Of a stretch of 64,000 bases of DNA, positions 52,013 through 61,725 are shown piece after piece (within the stretch, counting starts at the first letter, position 1; each line of letters opens with the position of its first letter). Below the pieces are notes generated by a model, which was not told the origin of the DNA, made no database searches, and was given only the letters and a program-made list of their open reading frames with translations. This DNA comes from Alphaproteobacteria bacterium (GTDB lineage Bacteria > Pseudomonadota > Alphaproteobacteria > Micavibrionales > Micavibrionaceae), in NCBI GenBank assembly GCA_013215815.1, contig JABSQP010000010.1, positions 1 to 64,000 of the forward strand. Reading direction: 5' to 3'. The position numbers and the translations under genes were made by a program.

Positions 52013-52585
52013 CTAGTTATTATTTAAGGCCGCATTACGTTTGCAATTTCGATAACGGGCTACAGCAAGGGCATAGCTTTCTCCCGTATCAAAACGTTGC
52101 ATGAGTTCCGGTCCAATCTGTACCCGGCGACCTGGTTTCACGACTTCTTTGGGGCCAAGGGCAACACGAACCCCGATAAGAAAGCCTAACGTCACAGGCA
52201 TGGATGCCTTTTCTCCGGCAGGGCGCCGGTGTTGACCAAATGCAGTACTCTCAGGAGAGAGGCGAACTTGTTTGAGAAGGGGAAGATAAGAGTCTGCCTT
52301 GGCCGAAGGAGGGACTTTAGTAAAAGAGCTAACATTTTGCTCTAAATCCAGCTTCAAAGCTGAAGCCTTAATTGTTTCGATAGCCGATAGAGGAGAGGCC
52401 GAAACAAAGGAGAAAAAAAGCGCTGTCAAAGCAACTTGAGATAGTCGCATAGCACGAGAGCGCTTGAAGAGTTTAAAGAAAGAACGACGTGAACGTGTCC
52501 AAATTAGCTTTGGATACTCACCGTCGAAATTACAACTAATCTTCTTATCAGAAGAATAAATATTACCAATCATCATACTCACCAC
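52013..52585 (-). CDS. Hypothetical secreted protein
   Basis: Internal signal-like segment MRLSQVALTALFFSFVSASPLSAIE; true start may be that internal Met. Confidence 0.5.
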   Translation of the reverse strand: MVSMMIGNIYSSDKKISCNFDGEYPKLIWTRSRRSFFKLFKRSRAMRLSQVALTALFFSFVSASPLSAIETIKASALKLDLEQNVSSFTKVPPSAKADSYLPLLKQVRLSPESTAFGQHRRPAGEKASMPVTLGFLIGVRVALGPKEVVKPGRRVQIGPELMQRFDTGESYALAVARYRNCKRNAALNNN

Positions 52586-52764
52586 AGTATTACCCGTTTG
52601 TCCGCGCCTCTTATTTTTTGTTCTTTTTTATGGGCGCATTTTTGCATTCTTATGAGTCCATTAGAACACGAGAGTATATATTATGACAAATATTATCGTT
52701 TCGATTTTAGGGCGAAATTAGATTAAATTTTATTAGATGTATTTTATTATGCTAATATAAAATA

Positions 52765-53237
52765 ATGAAAAAACTTGTTTGCGCCGCAATGTCGGCTGCC
52801 CTGACTATAAGTCTAGCCTCTTTAACAAATTTTTCTTACCTTTGTATTATTACAGCGGCAGCGCCAATGCTTGGGAACATTTTAAGTTCATTGATGGATT
52901 AGCTTTAATAACAATATACGTTATAATCCCCTCAACAGCATCGATATTAATCCTCGAATGGAGAAAAAACACAAAATTAGTTTATTATGTTGCCGGCGGT
53001 ATAATTTCTCTGCTTTGGCTGTTAATTAGTATCTATATGTACTTTGAAATTTTTTGGCCCTTTCTTAAATCATTAACTGAGCAGAAAGAATCCCATGATT
53101 TCGTAAGAATTTCATCAAATCCTGTTACAGGAATTTCTTTAGGCTCCACTTTCAAATCATTAGCTATATATGGCAGCATAATGTGCGGCATATATTCATC
53201 ATCATATTCGTTTTTAGCAATAAAAAAGGCGCCATAA
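52765..53237 (+). pseudogene. Possible frameshifted small membrane protein gene
   Basis: ATG at 52765 encodes MKKLVCAAMSAALTISLASLTNFSYL (signal/TM), stopping after 45 codons; another frame continues YYYSGSANAWEHFKFIDGLALITIYVIIPSTASILILEW... to 53237. Confidence 0.4.
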
Positions 53238-53246
53238 CAGCGCCTC
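53228..53246 (-). terminator. Rho-independent terminator downstream of rho
   Basis: AGGCGC-7 nt-GCGCCT; T-rich tract on the minus-strand 3' side (TTTTTTAT). Confidence 0.7.
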
Positions 53247-53269
53247 TAATAAACTATGTTTCCTCAAAC

Positions 53270-54526
53270 TTACTGGTTCATTCCGTTAAAGAACTCATCA
53301 TTGTTCTTCGTTTCTTTTAACTTACCGAGTAAAAATTCCATCGCATCGACAGTACCCATCGGGTTGAGGATACGGCGAAGAACCCACATTTTCTGCAATG
53401 TGTCTTTACCAACAAGAAGCTCTTCCTTACGCGTACCTGATTTTTGAATATCAATCGCTGGGAAGACGCGCTTATCGGCAATCTTACGATCCATAACGAT
53501 TTCGGAGTTACCAGTTCCTTTAAATTCTTCAAAGATAACCTCATCCATACGTGACCCTGTATCGATTAGGGCTGTCGCAATAATTGTCAATGAACCGCCT
53601 TGTTCAATGTTACGCGCGGCACCAAAGAAACGCTTTGGACGTTGAAGGGCGTTCGCATCCACACCACCAGTAAGAACCTTACCTGATGAAGGCACAACAG
53701 TGTTATATGCACGCGCCAAACGTGTAATAGAGTCGAGCAAGATCACCACATCACGCTTATGCTCAACTAGGCGCTTTGCCTTCTCAAGAACCATTTCTGC
53801 GACCTGTACGTGTCTTGACGCTGGCTCATCAAATGTCGACGAAATAACTTCACCGCGCACTGAGCGCGCCATATCTGTCACTTCTTCTGGACGCTCATCA
53901 ATAAGAAGAACAAGCAAGTAAGCATCCGGATGATTTGCTGCAATAGAGCTTGCGATATTTTGAAGCATCACTGTTTTACCAGTACGTGGCGGCGCAACAA
54001 GAAGCGCACGCTGCCCAAAACCAATTGGTGATGTTAGTTCAATAACGCGCTGTGTGTTGTTATTTTTTGTTGGGTCATCAATCTCAAGATTGATTTTACG
54101 CTCTGGATAAAGGGGCGTTAAATTATCAAAGTTAATGCGGTGGCGCACTTTTTCAGGTGCTTCGCCGTTAATCGTATTCACTTTAAGAAGTGCGAAATAA
54201 CGTTCTGAATCCTTAGGGGCACGGATCTCACCGTCCACAATATCACCTGTACGTAAGCCAAAACGTCTTACTTGTGATGGTGATACATAAATATCGTCTG
54301 GGCCAGGAAGGTAGTTTTCTTCAGGGCTTCTTAGGAAACCAAAACCATCTTGTAATACCTCTAGAACACCGCTTCCAGCGATTGGCACATCTTGTTCAGC
54401 CAATTGCTTCAAAATCGCAAACATCATGTCCTGTTTGCGCATTGTGGAACAGTTTTCGATCTCCAGCTCTTCGGCAAATGCCAGCAATTCAGCAGGGGAA
54501 CGTGTTTTTAATTCTTTTAGATTCAT
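53270..54526 (-). CDS. rho: Transcription termination factor Rho
   Basis: [78 protein letters not shown]. Confidence 0.98.
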   Translation of the reverse strand: MNLKELKTRSPAELLAFAEELEIENCSTMRKQDMMFAILKQLAEQDVPIAGSGVLEVLQDGFGFLRSPEENYLPGPDDIYVSPSQVRRFGLRTGDIVDGEIRAPKDSERYFALLKVNTINGEAPEKVRHRINFDNLTPLYPERKINLEIDDPTKNNNTQRVIELTSPIGFGQRALLVAPPRTGKTVMLQNIASSIAANHPDAYLLVLLIDERPEEVTDMARSVRGEVISSTFDEPASRHVQVAEMVLEKAKRLVEHKRDVVILLDSITRLARAYNTVVPSSGKVLTGGVDANALQRPKRFFGAARNIEQGGSLTIIATALIDTGSRMDEVIFEEFKGTGNSEIVMDRKIADKRVFPAIDIQKSGTRKEELLVGKDTLQKMWVLRRILNPMGTVDAMEFLLGKLKETKNNDEFFNGMNQ

Positions 54527-54780
54527 GAGAGATTTCTCGTGTTAAATGGAAAAATAAATAGATAAATTCGGTTGGTTTCTTTTAAGTATAGAAAAAAATT
54601 CTTTTTATATTCTTAATACGTACGGCTTTAATCCGAGCTTCATACGAAAGGGTTAAACCCTTGAAATATAGTCAACAATGTCCTGAAATTTTTAAAGACA
54701 AGGTCGTTATAGGTCATTTAAGGGTCACGAGTCAAGATTTTTGATAAAAAACTTGAAATAGGATCGCTATTACTGTTTTA

Positions 54781-55401
54781 GTGATAATTATGGGTAATGT
54801 AGTTCAGGGCAGTAATAGAAAACAACAAAATATATCGCGTGCTAGCTATGACTTTTTGTTCATTGCTAAATGTATTCTTGAAGATATTGCTATTCATCTA
54901 AAAGGAATGGATGACATTACTGTTTCATTCATGGCAATTGGAAACGATCCAGCGTTTGAATTTGAAAGCTCTAACGCTCAACAATTAGAAAACTATTTTG
55001 ACAGTCTCGTATCTTCGCGTGTAGATATTCCCTTTAGATTTGACGCCAGCACAAAAATTATCAAGTTTAACGCTGCTCAAGAAATAGCCGTCTTCATTCC
55101 TAGATATTTAGCCGCTCAACATGAGAACTTAGATCCTGTTGCTGCAAAAATAGAGAAACCTGTCAGTAAAGAGGTTTCTGATTTAACCCCCGAAGATTTA
55201 CTGATTTTAAAGAGACAATCGTTTCTAAATGCTGCTGACCTTTCCCGTGAATTTGTCGAGGCACAAAAATTAGTAGGCATAGCCCATTATATGCACTTCC
55301 GATTTACACCAAATAATCTCGAGGGTGCTATGACAGCTTTAGGCTATACGGTTCATGGGATAAAGAAGTACGATCCTGATAGTGTGTTCAGATTACACTA
55401 A
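54781..55401 (+). CDS. Hypothetical protein
   Basis: 206-aa ORF between divergent rho and convergent hemJ; no family recognised. Confidence 0.6.
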   Translation: MIIMGNVVQGSNRKQQNISRASYDFLFIAKCILEDIAIHLKGMDDITVSFMAIGNDPAFEFESSNAQQLENYFDSLVSSRVDIPFRFDASTKIIKFNAAQEIAVFIPRYLAAQHENLDPVAAKIEKPVSKEVSDLTPEDLLILKRQSFLNAADLSREFVEAQKLVGIAHYMHFRFTPNNLEGAMTALGYTVHGIKKYDPDSVFRLH

Positions 55402-55847
55402 AACGGTTCAACCACGGCCAATATAACAACAACCATCATTATCACTGTTGGCACCTCGTTCCAGACACGAAAAAACTTTGCAGACTTTTTATTTTCATCG
55501 CGCTCAAACTCTTTGCGCCATTTTGAAAACATGCCGTGTACGCCTGATAAAATGAAAACAAGTGTGAATTTCAAATGCATCCACCCCGCACTCATAATGA
55601 ACTCCCAATTCGCCCAAAGCATCAAAAGACCTAAAACCCAGGTCACTATCATCGCCGGATTAATGATGAAACGTAGCAAACGGCGCTCCATAACTTTCAA
55701 TGTCTCAGAAAGCTCAGATCCTATTTTAGCGGAGACGTGATAAACAAAAAGCCTTGGTAGATAAAGCATACCCGCCATCCATGACATGACTGCTATGATA
55801 TGTAAGGCTTTAAACCAATCATAATGCGTTAAAATAAAGTCCTGCAT
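55398..55847 (-). CDS. hemJ: Protoporphyrinogen oxidase HemJ
   Basis: WFKALHIIAVMSWMAGMLYLPRLFVYH...LLMLWANWEFIMSAGWMHLKFTLVFILSGVHGMF. Confidence 0.94.
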   Translation of the reverse strand: MQDFILTHYDWFKALHIIAVMSWMAGMLYLPRLFVYHVSAKIGSELSETLKVMERRLLRFIINPAMIVTWVLGLLMLWANWEFIMSAGWMHLKFTLVFILSGVHGMFSKWRKEFERDENKKSAKFFRVWNEVPTVIMMVVVILAVVEPF

Positions 55848-55857
55848 ATTACTTCCT

Positions 55858-56946
55858 CTAAGCAGCTAGCTTTTTGGACTGTGTCATACAACAGTTTGTA
55901 AAACCGTGAGGACACAGTGATTTCATTTGATTAGATTTAATGCCCGTATCGTTTAAACGCGCCATAACCATATCGCCAAGACCATCAATAAAGGCAGGAT
56001 GTACGCCGACTGTTTCAACGCGATAGAAATCCGTTAAGCTCATTTCTTCAGCCAGCTCTCGATATTCAATTTCAATTTCAACGAGCGTCTCAACATGCTC
56101 TTGCGTAAAGGCATGCGGTAAGATTACAACGGGCACATTATCTTTCGCTGCTTTTTCCAGCGCTTCTTCTGTTGATGGCCCAATCCATTTTAAAGGACCT
56201 ACGCGTGATTGATAACAAATCTGCCAGTCCAGATTGTCTTCCCCCGTTTCTTTTTTGACTTCGTCTGCAATTTTTTCTGCAGATTGCTCACATTGCCATT
56301 GATAAGGATCACCGCCCTTAATCACTTTTTCTGGCAATCCATGCGCAGAAAAGAGAACGCGCGGATTTTTACCAGTTTCAGCTTTTGCTGTTTCATACAC
56401 TTCAGAAACATTATCTGCGCTAGCCTCAATAAAGCCCTTATCCCATGGATAACAGCAAATAGTGGCCGTTGGTTTATCAAGTCCTTGTTTTTTAATCTCT
56501 TTTTTCCAAACCTGCAGAGATGAGCGCGTTGTCGTTGTTGAAAATTGCGGATAAAGGGGCATTAAGACAATATGATCCGGATCATATGATTTTACCTTTG
56601 AAACAACTTCGTCCGCCATGGGATGCCAATAACGCATCGAAACAAAAACCTTAAAATCTTGATCTTCATTACGATCATTTAAATCGTTTTCTAATAGATC
56701 AGCCTGCTTTGTTGTATTTTCTAACAGTGGAGATTTATCACCAAGCTCTGAATAGCTATCGCCTGCTTCTTTTTTTGATCTTTTTTCAGAAATAAATTTT
56801 GCCAAGGCAAAACGGATCGGAAGCGGCGCCCCAATAATATTTTTATCCATGAAGAAATTAAACAAAAAAGGCTTAATATTTTCTTTCTTATCAGGACCGC
56901 CAAGGTTCATCAAAATAACAGCAATTTTCTTAGGCTGATCTGTCAT
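55858..56946 (-). CDS. hemH: Ferrochelatase
   Basis: AVILMNLGGPDKKENIKPFLFNFFMD, VLFSAHGLPEKVIKGGDPYQWQCEQSA, PHAFTQEHVETLVEIEIEY. Confidence 0.96.
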   Translation of the reverse strand: MTDQPKKIAVILMNLGGPDKKENIKPFLFNFFMDKNIIGAPLPIRFALAKFISEKRSKKEAGDSYSELGDKSPLLENTTKQADLLENDLNDRNEDQDFKVFVSMRYWHPMADEVVSKVKSYDPDHIVLMPLYPQFSTTTTRSSLQVWKKEIKKQGLDKPTATICCYPWDKGFIEASADNVSEVYETAKAETGKNPRVLFSAHGLPEKVIKGGDPYQWQCEQSAEKIADEVKKETGEDNLDWQICYQSRVGPLKWIGPSTEEALEKAAKDNVPVVILPHAFTQEHVETLVEIEIEYRELAEEMSLTDFYRVETVGVHPAFIDGLGDMVMARLNDTGIKSNQMKSLCPHGFTNCCMTQSKKLAA

Positions 56947-56959
56947 TTCCAGCTCGTTC

Positions 56960-58009
56960 CTATCGTTTATATCCGCGGATCATATCACAAAGTTTTTCAA
57001 CATGCGCTATTGGAGTTTCCTTGATAATACCGTGCCCTAAATTAAATACAAATGGCTGATTTCCAAAGGTTTTAAGGATTTTTTGTGCTTTTTCTTCCAT
57101 TTGAGGTCCCCCTGCCAAAAGTGAAACAGGATCTAAATTTCCTTGTACAGGCATAAGATGCTGAAGATTATCAGTGGCCCATTTTTGTGGCATCGTAAAA
57201 TCAAGACCAATAGCCTGAATATTTGTTTCTTCTGCATAATTAAACACCATTGTTCCGGCACCTCTAGGGAAACCAATAATTGGAATATCAGGATGTTTTT
57301 CCTTAACGCCAGCTACAATTTGGGATGTTGGTTTGATAACCCATCGATCAAAATTTTCTTCATCGAGAACACCTGACCAGCTATCAAACAACTGTAAACT
57401 TTCGGCTCCTGCTTCAACTTGGCGGCAAAGATAGTGCGTTGTACTTTCAACCAAAATATCAATTAGCTTTTGAAAACTTGTGGGATGACCATAGGCCCAC
57501 GCCTTTGTTTTTTCATACGTTTTGGATCCGCCGCCTTCAACCATGTAGGTTGCAACTGTCCATGGTGATCCAGCAAAACCAATCAAAGCTGTTTGATCAA
57601 AACCTTCATCGTTCAATTTTTGACGTGTGAGAGAAACCGTTTCGTAAATAGGATTTAATACTTCATCGATCGTATCAGAATTTAATTTTGATAAATCATT
57701 TTCTTCCTTGAGTGCATCAAGTTTTGGACCTTCGCCTGCCATAAACTCAAGTTTTTGGCCTAAAGCTTGAGGAATAACTAAAATATCTGAAAACAAAATA
57801 GCAGCGCTCATGCCAAAGCGTCTTAAAGGCTGAACGGTAATCTCAGCAGCGTTTTTAGGGTTATAAACCATGTTTAAAAAACCACCTGCTTGAGATCTTA
57901 ATTCCCCATATTCAGGTAAATAGCGACCTGCTTGACGCATGAACCAAAAAGGAATGCTTTCCGTCATTTCACCGTGTAAAGTTTGCAAGAATGGTTTTTT
58001 GATTTCCAT
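56960..58009 (-). CDS. hemE: Uroporphyrinogen decarboxylase
   Basis: PFWFMRQAGRYLPEYGELRSQAGGFLNMVYNP, FSDILVIPQALGQ, GFAGSPWTVATYMVEG. Confidence 0.97.
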   Translation of the reverse strand: MEIKKPFLQTLHGEMTESIPFWFMRQAGRYLPEYGELRSQAGGFLNMVYNPKNAAEITVQPLRRFGMSAAILFSDILVIPQALGQKLEFMAGEGPKLDALKEENDLSKLNSDTIDEVLNPIYETVSLTRQKLNDEGFDQTALIGFAGSPWTVATYMVEGGGSKTYEKTKAWAYGHPTSFQKLIDILVESTTHYLCRQVEAGAESLQLFDSWSGVLDEENFDRWVIKPTSQIVAGVKEKHPDIPIIGFPRGAGTMVFNYAEETNIQAIGLDFTMPQKWATDNLQHLMPVQGNLDPVSLLAGGPQMEEKAQKILKTFGNQPFVFNLGHGIIKETPIAHVEKLCDMIRGYKR

Positions 58010-58442
58010 GTTTTTTACTTTTCTCATTCGATTGAAGAAGTGAGTAAACCAGATCACTCAAAATATAAAAAGTATTTTTAAAAGGTTGTTTATATTTGTA
58101 GGGGCTGTGAGTCTTGGGGATCATTTTTTATCCAGATTTTTACGCACAGAGAATATTTAAAGAACATCAACGCCAGCTTTACGAGTCGTTTGAAAGCCAT
58201 TTTTTTACGCACAGAAAAACATCATTCGGACTCACAGAGGGAAAGGATAAAAATTTTTTTGTGAGTTATATGGAGTAAAACTACCATATTTTTTTCCCAT
58301 AGTTTTTACAGATTTTCATTCACAGGATTATACAAAGAACATTGGTGAACAAAGGAGAACATGACTTTCAATAATAATTTAACTTGCGAATCGATTCTGA
58401 TGCTGTGACACTGATAAACAGAATTTTACACGAGGGAATGAA
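58010..58442. other. Candidate chromosomal replication origin (oriC) region
   Basis: AT-rich intergenic next to hemE at a coding-direction switch. DnaA-box-like TTATCCAGA (about 58128), TTACGCACA (58140-58148 and 58205-58213), TTATACAAA (58328-58336). Gene context hemE ... PPSR-maf-aroE is the known alphaproteobacterial origin neighbourhood. Confidence 0.68.
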
Positions 58443-59045
58443 ATGTTTAAGGACGCGTTTTTTGAAATTGAAACAACTGAAGCAGAAGGTATTCTTAAAA
58501 AGATTAACGATGTTTCTGATTTATCTGATTTTGATAGCTCTACGACGCGGCTGTTAACACACCCACTTTCTTTTTACCCAGGATATCACCTTCTTGTTGT
58601 TTCCGATTACAATTTAAATCCTCAAAAGAAAATAAACCTTATTTACCGTGAAGAAGATCTTATGGTCTTGGACGGTACCATTGAACCTTTTAAGACAATG
58701 ATAAATAAAGGTGTATTTTTGCTAGATGAGAATACGGTAGAAGAATATGTGCGTTTTTATTTCACATACGTTAAAGCGCCTGAAGGATATTTTTATCTTG
58801 TCGATAGTCCTGACCATATTCCATGGGTAGAAGAACCAAGTTCGGCTGCGCGCCGGGCTATATCTAAAATGCTGAGCCACCTAAAGGTTCAAAAGGCTGA
58901 TAATGGAGAATTTACACTTATTGGCAGTATATTTTTCAAAAATGCGCTATTTGAAACAGAAATTACTGTTCATTCAGACGGTAATATAGAGCTTTCTCAT
59001 CAAGATTTGCTCGTTGACGATTTGCCGGCAGTAGCCTTTTTTTAG
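58443..59045 (+). CDS. Hypothetical protein
   Basis: 200-aa ORF with start ATG at 58443; no family recognised. Confidence 0.65.
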   Translation: MFKDAFFEIETTEAEGILKKINDVSDLSDFDSSTTRLLTHPLSFYPGYHLLVVSDYNLNPQKKINLIYREEDLMVLDGTIEPFKTMINKGVFLLDENTVEEYVRFYFTYVKAPEGYFYLVDSPDHIPWVEEPSSAARRAISKMLSHLKVQKADNGEFTLIGSIFFKNALFETEITVHSDGNIELSHQDLLVDDLPAVAFF

Positions 59046-59053
59046 AGGATAAA

Positions 59054-59089
59054 TTACCATATTTCTTCATAGTTTATTTAATATGGTAA
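59054..59089. other. Perfect 10-bp inverted repeat upstream of the paralogous gene pair
   Basis: TTACCATATT ... AATATGGTAA with a further TTGGTAA immediately downstream. Confidence 0.7.
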
Positions 59090-59255
59090 ACCATTGGTAA
59101 ATTTATGCTTTTTTTCATGTAAAAAGCCCGTTTTTTCTTCGATTTGGTAGGAAATCGTTAATCTTTTCCCCCCCATAATAGGACTATGGATATGGTCATA
59201 AACCATGTTCTAAAAAATATAATTTCAGGGGCTTTTGAGAAAAAGAATTGGGACA

Positions 59256-60557
59256 ATGGGTAAAATTACAAAAGATAATGCTATTAATCAGAAGCAAGGA
59301 AGAGCATGCCGCGTAGCTTATAGCTTGAATAACATGCAGCCTGTTGAATGCACGATTATAAGTGATCAGCCTTTTTTCTATATGGATGAAGAAATTCTTA
59401 TTGAGGATGATGAAGGTATTCTTTGCGATGAATTTGAAATCAGCGCTGAATTCGATGCAGAATTAAAGGCTTTGCGTTCAAAAATTGATAGTTACGATCG
59501 TTTTTCTTTAGAATTTTCTCAGCCGCGTGATAAAGCGTTGCAGGATTTCATTACACAGTCTGCATTCTTAGGACAGGCTTGTTCTGACGAACAAAGTATT
59601 ATTGATGAACAACGTGTCATTATTAACAAAAGCCGTTATGCACTTGGACTGCTTAACTTTGCAGAACAACATAACGTCGAGTTAAAAATATCCAGCCACG
59701 TTGATAGTGTTTACTATGATCGTGATGGATCACAAATTTTAATTAATCCGCAACTTGAGAAAGTAAGCTGTACTTTTGGATTGGTACGCGCATTACGCCA
59801 ACATTGGCAACATCGTCATGGGACGCTCGTTCATCCATTATCATTTCATCCGGATCATGCGATTTTAGTTAATCGTGCTCAGCTTGCTGATTTATCTGTT
59901 GCGATTATTCGTAGCGCTTGGGAACTTAAGCTTGCGGATGATAAAGAATTTTGGGCTAAAATTGAAAACTCTGATTTATCAGATCTTGGTCGTGCTTTTG
60001 CGAGAGAAGCACTTATTGATTTTAGAACTTTGAATAATGGTAAAGCCTCAGCGGCTGTGTTTGAAACATGGTTTTTATCAGAGCGCTGCAGTCATCAAGA
60101 TAAACTTCTTATTCAGAAAATGCTGTCTGATTATAAGGGCTATACATTCAACCACATTGAAACATCAAAGTTAGTTTCCATAGACTTGATTTGTGCGCTT
60201 GGCGAACAACCATTCGGCAAAAACTACCTGGCATCTTATGCCCAGATGATCCTGAATGATCCTGTTTTTATCGATGTGCGCGATCGCTCAAATGCCAATT
60301 TCCTATGGTTTATCAAGTTTGAACGCTCTTTCAATGAAGTGGAACAAGAGTTGCAAACCTCTTCGTCTGATCAGGTCTCTGATCAAAAGCGTGATGTTCA
60401 TCATGCTTTTTTCAACCAAGACGAAAAAGTGACCGAAAGATCAGGAACAAACCTGACGAAAGGTCAAGAAAACGAAGAGGACACAAGATATGACACTAAT
60501 GTCATCGAAATCAACTTTGCCGCTCATCGATCTGAGCCAGAACAGCAAAAATCATAG
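59256..60557 (+). CDS. Uncharacterised protein, paralogue of the next gene
   Basis: ATG at 59256 (MGKITKDN; ORF track start 59235 is TTG). Core FGLVRALRQHWQHRHG..HPLSFHPDHAILVNRAQLADLSVAIIRSAWELKLADDKEFW. Confidence 0.7.
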   Translation: MGKITKDNAINQKQGRACRVAYSLNNMQPVECTIISDQPFFYMDEEILIEDDEGILCDEFEISAEFDAELKALRSKIDSYDRFSLEFSQPRDKALQDFITQSAFLGQACSDEQSIIDEQRVIINKSRYALGLLNFAEQHNVELKISSHVDSVYYDRDGSQILINPQLEKVSCTFGLVRALRQHWQHRHGTLVHPLSFHPDHAILVNRAQLADLSVAIIRSAWELKLADDKEFWAKIENSDLSDLGRAFAREALIDFRTLNNGKASAAVFETWFLSERCSHQDKLLIQKMLSDYKGYTFNHIETSKLVSIDLICALGEQPFGKNYLASYAQMILNDPVFIDVRDRSNANFLWFIKFERSFNEVEQELQTSSSDQVSDQKRDVHHAFFNQDEKVTERSGTNLTKGQENEEDTRYDTNVIEINFAAHRSEPEQQKS

Positions 60558-60570
60558 TGAGAGCTCGGAT

Positions 60571-61608
60571 ATGCGTTTTTCTCACACATCAGCAATATTC
60601 AAAAGAAAAAAGGGACAGGATAATAATACTCCTGCAGCTCTTCAGGTGCATGCTGAGTATTATGATCTTGTTAGTGTTGATTTTGCCATCGAAGAATTAC
60701 GTCCTATTGATGTAAAGCATTATCAAAATCTTGAAGCATATCCGTACGCATTTAATGAAGATAAAGATGTTTTATCTTGGGCGACAGCGATGATGACAGA
60801 AAGCCCTCTTGCATTTTCTTTATTAAAGCATTTTGAACAAGAAGATTGGCATATATGTCTGTCTGACATTGGAAATGGCAGTTATCACCTCGATATTGAA
60901 GAGAAATTTCTAGAAATTGATAATTTTGGAATAGATAACGCGGCTCTTGGGCGCTCTAATCTATTTAGAAACGCAGTTTTGGTCAATTTAGCGCGTGCTT
61001 TACGAGATATCTGGCATGAAACGAGTGAAAATAATAATGAAAATGACTTTTTAGTATCATACAGGCCTGAGCAAGCGCTTCTTTTGGAACGTGTACGTGC
61101 TGCAGACTGTGATGCAGTCGCTGTTATGGTAGCTTGGGAGTTACGTAGCGCAGGCTACAAAGAGGTTTGGCGCCATGCGCTCAGCATTGATCAGTCGGAT
61201 ATGGCGCAAGTTCTTATTAATACAGCAGATTACAGTGCAACAGCGCTTTATAACGGTATGGCTATGGCTCACCTTTTCCGCCAGTGGTATGCCGATAATA
61301 TGCGCGTACAGGCTGTTGACCATGATACGTTGGAAGAAATGGATCAAATGATTTCAGAGAAATCGCCTCTTGGTACAAAAATGCCTTTACCTGAAATTGT
61401 GGAAGACATGACAACATTACCTGATGGGACATCTTACCTTAAAGGTGTTGTAGAAACAGTAATGCGTGATCCGTTCTTCTGCTCTTTAGAGGATACAATC
61501 AATGAAGCGCATCTCTTCCAGATTGTATATGATAACAAGGTGACTTTGGTCGAAGGCGTTCCGTTTCGAGATGATAAATTGGCGCGTAAAATCTTTCCAG
61601 ATCTATAA
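60571..61608 (+). CDS. Uncharacterised protein, paralogue of the preceding gene
   Basis: Start MRFSHTSAIFKRKK at 60571 avoids overlap. Core VNLARALRDIWHE...VSYRPEQALLLERVRAADCDAVAVMVAWELRSAGYKEVW aligns with the upstream gene. Confidence 0.72.
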   Translation: MRFSHTSAIFKRKKGQDNNTPAALQVHAEYYDLVSVDFAIEELRPIDVKHYQNLEAYPYAFNEDKDVLSWATAMMTESPLAFSLLKHFEQEDWHICLSDIGNGSYHLDIEEKFLEIDNFGIDNAALGRSNLFRNAVLVNLARALRDIWHETSENNNENDFLVSYRPEQALLLERVRAADCDAVAVMVAWELRSAGYKEVWRHALSIDQSDMAQVLINTADYSATALYNGMAMAHLFRQWYADNMRVQAVDHDTLEEMDQMISEKSPLGTKMPLPEIVEDMTTLPDGTSYLKGVVETVMRDPFFCSLEDTINEAHLFQIVYDNKVTLVEGVPFRDDKLARKIFPDL

Positions 61609-61637
61609 TATTAAAATTATCAGATTATCTTGCCAAT

Positions 61638-61659
61638 AAACCGCGTTTTTACGCGGTTT
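61638..61659 (+). terminator. Rho-independent terminator
   Basis: AAACCGCGT-TTTT-ACGCGGTTT followed by a T run. Confidence 0.85.
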
Positions 61660-61725
61660 TTTCTTCCTTGCGAAAGTATATCTGTCTTAAGATGTCCAGA
61701 TCATCTTGGTAGAGAAAGAGTTTTT

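Noticed and set aside
59168-59174. Seven-C homopolymer upstream of the 59256 gene as a phase-variation tract
   Set aside because: Only seven residues, single occurrence, no evidence of length variation; it could equally be ordinary sequence.
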